Shown: piece after piece, positions 45,314 to 51,481 of the stretch
Layout: every line of letters begins with the position of its first letter
Numbering within the stretch: position 1 is the first letter of the stretch
Origin: Pseudomonas oryzicola
Lineage (GTDB): Bacteria > Pseudomonadota > Gammaproteobacteria > Pseudomonadales > Pseudomonadaceae
DNA length: 64,000 nt
NCBI RefSeq assembly: GCF_014269185.2
Contig: NZ_JABWRZ020000001.1
Location: 2,319,001 to 2,383,000, forward strand
Direction of reading: 5' to 3'
Position numbers and translations under genes: made by a program
Notes under the pieces: model-generated
Told to the model about the DNA's origin: nothing
The model's input: the letters and a program-made list of their open reading frames with translations, nothing else
Databases searched by the model: none

Positions 45314-46062
45314 GAGTATCGACTCCAGATGGGTTGGATCCGGAAGTACCTGGCCGTCAACAGCAAGCCTGCGGACAACGCGGCCCAGGCGGCGATGAAA
45401 CTGCCTGACAAGGAGTAAGTGCCGTTGACAATCTGTGTGGTCAGGAATAGCGGATTGACGCTGTTGACCCACGAGTGGGCGAGTGGGGCGTGGGCCGCCG
45501 CGGCATAACCGGAAACCAGCATCAGGAAAGAGACCACGGAAAACAAAGTGCCGGCGGTGCTGAACTTCAGCGGCAGTGCGGCGATGGCGAGACCGATGCA
45601 GGAAAATGCCAAGTATCCAGTGTAGAAGCCGGCCAGCAACACAGCAAACTCAGTCAGCGAGTAGTGGCCGTAGAGTGGTTTGGTCGCGGCATAGAACAAG
45701 CTGCAGTAAAGGATGCTGATTATCGTGTAGCTGGTAGTGTGCGAGGCAAGGAACAGGAGGATGGCCTTTCGTTGGTAGATGAACGAGCGAATGAAGCCAC
45801 TTTCGCGACGCCCGATCAGGTAGAAACTGAAGCCGAAAAACGCCACGTTTGCGGAAATGTATGCGTAGAACCAGGCGGCATCCGTCTGGTAATCCATGCT
45901 GCCTGGCCGGTAGCTGGATGTCACGATCATGAACATCAGGCAAGGGGCGAGGCCTGTCCACAGAAGGGCGGAGGGTTCTCTAAGATGTTCTTTAATTAAT
46001 ATCCGGGATATTTTTAAAATTCCATTGAGTTGTGATGCTAAGGAGATGGTATGACTATTCAT
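45310..46062 (-). CDS. mcbE: McbE-like membrane component of the microcin B17-type exporter
   Basis: 250 residues with about six membrane helices (for example LLWTGLAPCLMFMIVTS, AWFYAYISANVAFFGFSFYLIG, FAVLLAGFYTGYLAFSCIGLAIAALPL). This is the length of E. coli McbE (247). It has no ATPase motifs and pairs with the ABC ATPase encoded next. Its ATG overlaps the McbD stop by 4 nt and its stop overlaps the McbF start by 4 nt, so translation is coupled on both sides. Assignment depends on gene order and topology. Confidence 0.8.
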   Translation of the reverse strand: MNSHTISLASQLNGILKISRILIKEHLREPSALLWTGLAPCLMFMIVTSSYRPGSMDYQTDAAWFYAYISANVAFFGFSFYLIGRRESGFIRSFIYQRKAILLFLASHTTSYTIISILYCSLFYAATKPLYGHYSLTEFAVLLAGFYTGYLAFSCIGLAIAALPLKFSTAGTLFSVVSFLMLVSGYAAAAHAPLAHSWVNSVNPLFLTTQIVNGTYSLSGSFIAAWAALSAGLLLTARYFRIQPIWSRYS

Positions 46063-47264
46063 GGGAATGGCACCATTTTGTTTAATTGTTTCGGAAGGAT
46101 GCTATTTTCAAACGATTGAGAATATCGATTGCGCAGATTGAAATGTGAGGCGTTGTTCATGTGTAGGAATAAATTTGGTGAAACGTATTTGCAGAAATAT
46201 AGGGTAGACTTATTGAAATTTGACTGCGATACATACAGGTATCCGTCTAGGTTCTGTCTATTTATTGCGGATATGATATTGTTTAGGTTAAATTCTGTTG
46301 GGTTCAACTGCGCAGTGTTGCGGGTCTCTTGTTTGGCGATATTGGTAATGTTTTGGTAGGTGTCATATTGGTTGCAATTGATAAAGTGTCGCAAATATGG
46401 GTCTTCAATGTTGTCTGTTTTGAATGGTTCGTTATAGAGGGAGTGCATGAATCGGAAAGTTTGCCATAATTCTATTGTTGCTTTTTCTAAGGCGTCGCTG
46501 GTGTTTTTGGCATAAGCCATTCCTGCGCAATATTGAACGGGTTGCCTTTGGTTGTTGTCGTTTCCATAATAAAGCAAGATGCAGCTGCCGGGAGAGTTGT
46601 TGTCGGTAAGATTGAGTATGGTTAGTTTTCCAGACTTTTTTAGCTCTCTGAACAGTTGTAGGCTTGCGCTGTTCCTGAGCGCTGCGTAGCCCTGTTCGAA
46701 TTCGAGAGATTCAGTGCATACGCCTGTCAGCCAGAACCGTAGCAAGAATTGTCGCTCTAACGACTCTTTTAGCGCTCCGGTGATTGAATGCTCCAAAGTA
46801 ACGTGTGCACTACATCCGCAAGTGTCCCTCATTGGGTAGATCAAGTTGTCTGTAGGATTTTCGCTAGGTAAAATTGAAATGCAGGCTGTGGGGATTCTGC
46901 ATGCTGTGAAGTTGGTTAATCTATATGCGTTAGTAAAGCTTAGTTGAAGTGTTTTCAGGTCGTCATGCGTGTAAGTGCTAGAGGTTTGCGTAAATGCTGT
47001 ATAGAATGCGTCACATTCTTCAGGGGTTAGTTCTAGGTCTAGGGTGCTAAGTTTATGTGTCGGAATGTCTAGGTAAAAATGCTTGCGCTCGAAGTGTTCT
47101 CCAAGAGCGCTATTTGCTAAAACGGTTGACCAGCCACTGCTTGATCCATAGGTTTGCCAGCGTGTGGCACATTCGATACTGTGCGGAAAGTGCGCTACTG
47201 CATTTGGGCGGTGAAATACAAAATCAGCATGGTTGGGTGTATGTACTTCGTTAAGGGTGTTCAT
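46059..47264 (-). CDS. mcbD: YcaO-domain cyclodehydratase (McbD-like)
   Basis: 401 residues, near the 396 of E. coli McbD. YcaO nucleotide-binding motifs are visible: S-A-L-G-E56-H-F-E59-R60 and later A-L-K-E167-S-L-E170-R171. YcaO proteins phosphorylate backbone amides so that Cys/Ser side chains cyclise to azolines. The protein ends in P-F-P, like the proline-rich C termini of azoline-forming YcaO enzymes. The gene is clearly AT-rich compared with the chromosome. It starts 4 nt after the McbC stop. Confidence 0.9.
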   Translation of the reverse strand: MNTLNEVHTPNHADFVFHRPNAVAHFPHSIECATRWQTYGSSSGWSTVLANSALGEHFERKHFYLDIPTHKLSTLDLELTPEECDAFYTAFTQTSSTYTHDDLKTLQLSFTNAYRLTNFTACRIPTACISILPSENPTDNLIYPMRDTCGCSAHVTLEHSITGALKESLERQFLLRFWLTGVCTESLEFEQGYAALRNSASLQLFRELKKSGKLTILNLTDNNSPGSCILLYYGNDNNQRQPVQYCAGMAYAKNTSDALEKATIELWQTFRFMHSLYNEPFKTDNIEDPYLRHFINCNQYDTYQNITNIAKQETRNTAQLNPTEFNLNNIISAINRQNLDGYLYVSQSNFNKSTLYFCKYVSPNLFLHMNNASHFNLRNRYSQSFENSILPKQLNKMVPFP

Positions 47265-47268
47265 TGTT

Positions 47269-48057
47269 TTAGCCTACTAGTTGAATACATGCAGGTAGAA
47301 GTAATGCAGGGTTCAGCCTGAGCAGTCGAGTGATTTCATGGTCGGTAAAACCAGACAAGGGTCGACTTCTCAAACTGAGTTCTTTGCAGCGTAAATCTAT
47401 TAGCATGTACATTGATCCAACTTCCATTAGTGCTAAGCGGTAACCCCTGTACCGATATTTGAATAGCGCTTTTGGAAGGTAGATGAAGTAAATTAGAGCC
47501 CAGCTCGCTGAGCCCGTATCTGCAGCTTGAGAGGTGATCGCGCTTCTGAGTTTCTGCAGGTTGATTTCAGGGGTGTGCAGTTCGAAAGTCTTCGAGGCGG
47601 GTAATAGATGTAATACGCTGCTACCACCCGGCCAAGGATTACTATCATGATTAAGGTTTACGCAAAACACCTCGACCGGATAGAGGGCCCCGCCGCTTGG
47701 ATAGCCTCTCCTGTAGGTTGAATTGTCTTTTATGAGCAGCGGAGAGAGGAGGGCTCGGAGGGAGTCGTAAGACAGTGGTCGACCATCGAATCTGTCACAA
47801 GAGTCTGTTCTGCATAGCTGGTGATCTGAAGACAAAGGCGCTAAAAAAAATTGGTCGGAGGGTTCGTTGTCAAGTATATTTAATCTGAGTTCGTTGCCGG
47901 TTAGTTTGTCTAATTCACTGGCAGGAATGTGATGGAGCGTACTCATGTGTCGAACAGAGTCGTGGGTCACATAGTTGCCCTTGGCATGGAAAAAAAGAGT
48001 TTCGTCTAGTACATCCTGTTGAGTGTATTTTAAATATTGGTCATGAGAGATATTCAT
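47269..48057 (-). CDS. mcbC: McbC/SagB-type FMN azoline dehydrogenase
   Basis: 262 residues from an ATG that overlaps the McbB stop by 4 nt. A nitroreductase-like fold is indicated by RRGYPSGGALYPVEVF at about 116-131 and ALMEVGSMYMLIDLR, as in SagB/McbC proteins. A Lys200-Tyr201 pair (ALFKYRYR) aligns with the Lys-Tyr motif known to be important in azoline dehydrogenases. It should oxidise thiazolines/oxazolines to thiazoles/oxazoles with FMN. AT-rich. Confidence 0.9.
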   Translation of the reverse strand: MNISHDQYLKYTQQDVLDETLFFHAKGNYVTHDSVRHMSTLHHIPASELDKLTGNELRLNILDNEPSDQFFLAPLSSDHQLCRTDSCDRFDGRPLSYDSLRALLSPLLIKDNSTYRRGYPSGGALYPVEVFCVNLNHDSNPWPGGSSVLHLLPASKTFELHTPEINLQKLRSAITSQAADTGSASWALIYFIYLPKALFKYRYRGYRLALMEVGSMYMLIDLRCKELSLRSRPLSGFTDHEITRLLRLNPALLLPACIQLVG

Positions 48058-48920
48058 GGTTTTAATCCTAAGCATTCACAAAATGGCCAGTGGACATTAC
48101 AGTCTTCTGTAGTTTCTCCGCTAGTTAAGTCAAGTGTTCTTGATAGTAAAACTTGGTCTTGGGTTCGCCTGGCTCTCTGATGATAAGTAAGTTGGTGCGA
48201 AAACGACGTAATTGTTCCTAGGATGAGTGCATTTTGAAACTCGTCAATTTTTGTCGTGGGTAAATCAATTTTCCTGGTTAGGCAGAAAGTCCATATCTTG
48301 CTCCAGTAGTGTTGGCTGGATCTCAAGGTTTCGTAGTGAGCTATCCGGTCGAGCGTACAAAAAGCACATGGGTTACCCACGTCGGGAATATACGCCGCCG
48401 TTAAGTGAAAGTGTCGCCCGCTTATGAAGCCTACGCTGAAGCCGCAATGAGGATTCCTCTGGGCGAGGTTTGTGTAAATCGTTCTAAGTTCTTTGGGTTT
48501 TAGCTTTAGGTAAACGAATATGAAGAGTGTTGGTTGGTCTGTGGGGATGGTTTCCACAGGAAGGGTTGTATGAAACTGAATTTTTCCACCAAGTCGCTTT
48601 GTCAAGCTGCATTTCAGTTCGGTGGAAACTTCCCAATCAGTGAAAACGGAGGTTTTCTTGAAGTAGGGTGATACGGCAGGTTCTCCAATAATTGTGAGTG
48701 ACTTCAGAAAAGCAACTGTTGCTGTTGGGTCGAGTTGCTCGTTCTTTATGATTTGCTCAAGTTCAGCCTTGTTAATGGTTTCTTCCTGCTTTTCTTCAAG
48801 GCGCTGCAATACGCTAACCATTCTTGGGTCAGTTATTTTACTGAAGCCCGTGTTTGAATAAATCGTAGGCTGTTGGTCGAAGTTAAGAATTTCATAGTTA
48901 TAAATGCGCATCTGATTCAT
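48054..48920 (-). CDS. mcbB: McbB-like zinc-binding E1-related cyclodehydratase component
   Basis: 288 residues, close to E. coli McbB (295). The C-terminal half has two Cys clusters: C185-A-F-C188 in GNPCAFCTLDRI and C274, C281, C283 in the final 15 residues. These could form the structural zinc site of the E1-like protein. The N-terminal part would be the peptide-binding (RRE-type) region that recognises the leader. GAGGA lies 6 nt before the start. AT-rich. It is separated from the precursor gene by 58 nt containing a hairpin. Confidence 0.85.
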   Translation of the reverse strand: MNQMRIYNYEILNFDQQPTIYSNTGFSKITDPRMVSVLQRLEEKQEETINKAELEQIIKNEQLDPTATVAFLKSLTIIGEPAVSPYFKKTSVFTDWEVSTELKCSLTKRLGGKIQFHTTLPVETIPTDQPTLFIFVYLKLKPKELRTIYTNLAQRNPHCGFSVGFISGRHFHLTAAYIPDVGNPCAFCTLDRIAHYETLRSSQHYWSKIWTFCLTRKIDLPTTKIDEFQNALILGTITSFSHQLTYHQRARRTQDQVLLSRTLDLTSGETTEDCNVHWPFCECLGLKP

Positions 48921-48944
48921 ATTCGGTCCTCTAAGTCGGTGCGG

Positions 48945-48964
48945 GCGCCCTGTTTGCAGGACGC
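48945..48964 (-). promoter_or_regulatory. stem-loop between precursor and McbB-like genes
   Basis: In the transcript GCGUCCUG (from 48964 down) pairs with CAGGGCGC (to 48945), an 8-bp stem with one G-U pair and a CAAA tetraloop. There is no poly-U after it. It is 15 nt past the precursor stop and about 25 nt before the enzyme gene start, so it may stabilise the precursor mRNA or attenuate enzyme expression. Confidence 0.6.
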
Positions 48965-48978
48965 TCGCTGATTACCTA

Positions 48979-49182
48979 TTAATCCTCGGGGTCGCGGTTG
49001 GTAATAGCATTTCCTCCACCTTTGCAACCGCCACTGCCTCCGTTGCACCCTCCGCCACCTCCGCAGCCTCCACTACCACCACAACCTCCTGCACTACCAG
49101 ACCCGCCAAAAAACTCTGCCTCTAACTCGCATTCTTTAGAAAGCTGCAGACTCATTAAGGTAACTCCAAATTCATCGTTCAT
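48979..49182 (-). CDS. mcbA: microcin B17-like precursor peptide (McbA-like)
   Basis: 67 residues. Leader residues 2-20 contain E-F5-G-V-T-L9, matching the EFGVxL motif in the microcin B17 leader whose Phe and Leu contact McbB, followed by LQLSKECEL, similar to LKLSRQSPL of the E. coli leader. The core (about 26-57) is almost all Gly with Ser28, 30, 37, 50 and Cys34, 40, 46, 53. A charged tail (N-R-D-P-E-D) ends the peptide. Four Cys and four Ser give up to eight azoles. No Ser-Cys neighbours occur. AGGAG lies 6 nt upstream of this ATG. A longer in-frame start 63 nt upstream lacks a ribosome site. Confidence 0.88.
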   Translation of the reverse strand: MNDEFGVTLMSLQLSKECELEAEFFGGSGSAGGCGGSGGCGGGGGCNGGSGGCKGGGNAITNRDPED

Positions 49183-49223
49183 TTGATTCTCCTTTTTTCT
49201 CCGCGAAATGCGGAGTAGTGGGA

Positions 49224-49252
49224 GTTCTAGAACGTAAATTGACAAGCGTCAA
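49224..49252 (-). promoter_or_regulatory. candidate promoter of the mcb-like operon with two palindromes
   Basis: On the minus strand TTGACG (49252-49247) and TAGAAC (49229-49224) are separated by 17 bp, fitting -35 and -10 boxes. The dyad AATTGAC-AAGC-GTCAATT (49237-49254) overlaps the -35 box, and GTTCTAGAAC (49224-49233) overlaps the -10 box. They are candidate operators. A short hairpin CCGC-GAAAT-GCGG (49201-49213) lies in the leader. Predicted leader length is about 35 nt. Confidence 0.5.
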
Positions 49253-49254
49253 TT

Positions 49255-49576
49255 GTTTCGCTGGCTGTGCCTTACGGTTTAGAGTTGTGCGCTGTTTATA
49301 TATGAAGCTGTTTGTGGGATGTTTCTGATAAGTTGCTTCGAGCTATATCGAAATAGGGTTGGTGGGTGCGCTAAACGACTGAGTCGAGGGTAGGAAAATT
49401 CGGTTTCTTGACTAGGGTACTTCTTTGATAAATAGCAGACTGGTCGTATTTGATATGTAGGTCTTGAAAATTCGCAGAGTGCGACGTGGGTGTTGTTTAA
49501 AAACCAATAATTGTAACTTAATACGTCTGTCTCAAAGAATATAACCGGCCTCGGACAATATCACCGCGTTCGGCGT
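49255..49576. other. AT-rich gene-free region upstream of mcb-like operon
   Basis: About 320 bp between the promoter palindromes and the next frame contain no ORF of note. GC content is low, like the mcbB-D genes, which suggests the imported segment reaches to about 49550. No direct repeat matching the other flank (44.39-44.6 kb) was found by eye, so no insertion boundary could be fixed. Confidence 0.4.
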
Positions 49577-49786
49577 TTGGCCGCAGAACCAAAATTAGGG
49601 AGCGAACCGGTGAAGGTGCATGACAGCTTGAGGAGCAACCATGACGAGGTCGCTCTGAATGCGCTGGACGGCCAAGAGGTTTTTGCGCCGAATGGAACCC
49701 CGCGGGTCATCTGCGTAGCGGAGCTGGCTGAAGAGCTGGGCGATTATCAGATACCGCCTGCGGGCATCAATACGGTTTACCCGTAA
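49577..49786 (+). CDS. hypothetical short ORF, possible remnant
   Basis: A 69-residue frame starting from TTG (49577), with a possible GTG inside. The composition and codon usage fit the chromosome more than the AT-rich segment. Sequence includes DEVALNALDGQEVFAPNGTPRVICVAELAEELG. I do not recognise a family. A well-placed GAGGAG site nearby leads only to a five-codon frame in another register, which suggests the area is decayed. Support is weak. Confidence 0.25.
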   Translation: MAAEPKLGSEPVKVHDSLRSNHDEVALNALDGQEVFAPNGTPRVICVAELAEELGDYQIPPAGINTVYP

Positions 49787-49829
49787 CGCCTGAATCGAGA
49801 AGATGTTGTGCTTTGACGAACATTTGAGT

Positions 49830-49856
49830 TCGTTCTGCTGCTTGGGGGCAGAACGA
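49830..49856. repeat. 9-bp inverted repeat
   Basis: TCGTTCTGC (49830-49838) and GCAGAACGA (49848-49856) are perfect complements around a 9-nt loop, between the short ORF and the cysteine hydrolase gene. No T tract on either strand, so a regulatory or structural role is equally possible. Confidence 0.45.
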
Positions 49857-49942
49857 CAAGGCCGCTTCAGCAGAGGCGTGGGGCGCTATCGGGGGGAAGA
49901 CACGTTATACTCCGCGCCTTTTGCCAGTGCCGGAAGCCGCCC

Positions 49943-50428
49943 ATGCGCCAGGTTTTGCTCATCGTCGATGTCCAGTCCACCTTCAGCCCGCCAGAGTGGC
50001 TGGTCGATGGCCTGCGCCGGTTATCAGCAAACATTCCCACCATTGCCTCGGTCGAACTGCACGACGAACAGGTCACCCCCTTCGAACGCCAGCTCGGCTG
50101 GCACCCGGCCGCCGAGGACGAAAACCTGGTCGAGGCTGACCAGGTCTTCGTCAAGCATGGCTATGGGCAGAGCGTCGAGGCTATCGCATACATCCGCGAG
50201 TTGGGCGTGGAGCGGGTGCTGGTGTGTGGGCTACAGACCGAGACCTGTGTACTGGCGGCTGGCTTTGCCCTGTTCGATGCCGGGTTGATGCCCACCCTGG
50301 TCACCGACATGACAGTCGGCTCCTCGCTGGATCGATCGGGCAAGCTGGGCATCGACCTGTGGAAGCATCACTTCCGCCAGGTCACCACCTCCGCCGAGGT
50401 GCTTGCCGAACTGGCCGTGCGAGGCTAG
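49943..50428 (+). CDS. isochorismatase-family cysteine hydrolase
   Basis: 161 residues with the family's catalytic triad in place: Asp9 (VLLIVDVQSTF), a Lys in VFVKHGYG and Cys in QTETCVLAAG. It is shorter than the YcaC-like protein at 8259 and closer to nicotinamidase/isochorismatase-like proteins. Substrate unknown. Start is supported by GGAA 7 nt upstream. It is the first chromosomal-type gene after the imported mcb-like segment. Confidence 0.85.
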   Translation: MRQVLLIVDVQSTFSPPEWLVDGLRRLSANIPTIASVELHDEQVTPFERQLGWHPAAEDENLVEADQVFVKHGYGQSVEAIAYIRELGVERVLVCGLQTETCVLAAGFALFDAGLMPTLVTDMTVGSSLDRSGKLGIDLWKHHFRQVTTSAEVLAELAVRG

Positions 50429-50433
50429 CCGGT

Positions 50434-50545
50434 GTTCGCGGCTGAAGCCGCTCAGGCCATGTAGGAGCGGATTTATCCGCGAAACAGGCGACGCGGTGGC
50501 TGGCACCGGCTGAAGCCGCTCCAGGTTGAGGAGCGGCCGCATCAA
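50434..50545. repeat. P. putida REP-like palindromic sequences
   Basis: The string TGTAGGAGCGGATTTATCCG (from about 50461) matches the P. putida REP consensus, as remembered (CCTGTAGGAGCGGGTTTACC... in reverse). It is flanked by GCGGCTGAAGCCGCTC and CGGCTGAAGCCGCTCC units and a further GAGGAGCGGCCGC. The group makes several overlapping stems between two convergent genes, and may stabilise mRNA 3' ends or terminate transcription. Confidence 0.6.
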
Positions 50546-50562
50546 GCCGTCAGACGTAAGCT

Positions 50563-51261
50563 TCAGGCCACGTCGACCAGCACGATCTCGCTGTCCTCGA
50601 TGGCGGTCACCCGCAACACCTGCTCCTGCTCGATCGCCACGCCATCGCGCGCCTTGGCCCGCAGCCCGTTGACCTCCACCAGCCCCTTGGCCGGCACCAG
50701 GTAGCCCCGGCGTGCGGCATCGAAGCGGTACTCGGCGGTTTCACCGGCGCGCAGGGTGGCAGCCACCAGGCGGGCATCGGTACGGATCTGCAGGCTGTCC
50801 TCATCACCCGCGCGGCCGCTGGCCAGGGTCACGAAGCCTTCGCCGCGCTCACCTTTGGGAAACGGCCGGGTGCCCCACTGCGGTGCTTCACCGGTACGCT
50901 CCGGCACGATCCAGATCTGGAAGATGCGCGTATCCACGTCTTCCAGGTTGTACTCGCTGTGCACGATGCCGGTACCGGCACTCATCACCTGCACGTCGCC
51001 GGCTTCGGTACGGCCTTTGTTACCCAGGCTGTCCTGGTGGCTGATGGCGCCTTCCCGCACATAGGTGATGATTTCCATGTCGCGGTGCGGATGCGGTGGG
51101 AAGCCGCTGCCGGCAGCGATCAGGTCGTCGTTCCATACCCGCAGGTTGCCCCAGTGCATGCGCGCCGGGTCGTAGTATTCGGCGAAGGAGAAATGGTGGT
51201 GGGCGTCGAGCCAGCCGTGGTTGGCATGGCCAAGGCTTTCGAACGGTCGCAGTTGCAGCAT
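50563..51261 (-). CDS. pirin-family protein (YhhW-like)
   Basis: 232 residues with a bicupin fold and the metal motif HPHRDMEIITYVREG, then MSAGTGIVHSEYN, as in pirins and YhhW quercetin-2,3-dioxygenase-like proteins. A C-terminal cupin half follows. Function in Pseudomonas is unsettled: either dioxygenase or regulatory. AAGGAG is 7 nt upstream of the chosen ATG, ruling out the longer frame. Confidence 0.88.
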   Translation of the reverse strand: MLQLRPFESLGHANHGWLDAHHHFSFAEYYDPARMHWGNLRVWNDDLIAAGSGFPPHPHRDMEIITYVREGAISHQDSLGNKGRTEAGDVQVMSAGTGIVHSEYNLEDVDTRIFQIWIVPERTGEAPQWGTRPFPKGERGEGFVTLASGRAGDEDSLQIRTDARLVAATLRAGETAEYRFDAARRGYLVPAKGLVEVNGLRAKARDGVAIEQEQVLRVTAIEDSEIVLVDVA

Positions 51262-51481
51262 GGTCGTGCTCCTTGAATCAGGTGGAATGAGGCCATGATG
51301 CGTCAAAGAAGCATCGAAAATAAGCGTAAATATCGACTCAAAATAATCAGTAAAATCGATTATATAGGTGGCGTGTTTTGTTCGCTTCATCGCCTAATCC
51401 ACTGATCTGCAAGCATTCGCTGGCGATTTCTTGTCGATGCGGCGAACATGCCCGCTGATTTTGTTTTTCAACGGAGTGACC

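Noticed and set aside
44606..45472. Longer N-terminal extension of the McbF-like protein (to 45472)
   Set aside because: It would overlap 160 nt of the McbE-like gene and has no homology-like sequence or ribosome site. The ATG at 45313 with the 4-nt overlap is preferred.
48998..49186. Proline-rich 62-residue frame on the plus strand
   Set aside because: It is the exact antisense of the Gly-rich precursor gene; its PPPLPP repeats are the complement of GGN/GGC codons. No ribosome site.
49577..49786. Reading the short TTG frame as a regulator or immunity protein of the mcb-like operon
   Set aside because: It is on the opposite strand, outside the AT-rich segment, has no HTH, membrane segment or pentapeptide pattern, so no such role can be supported.
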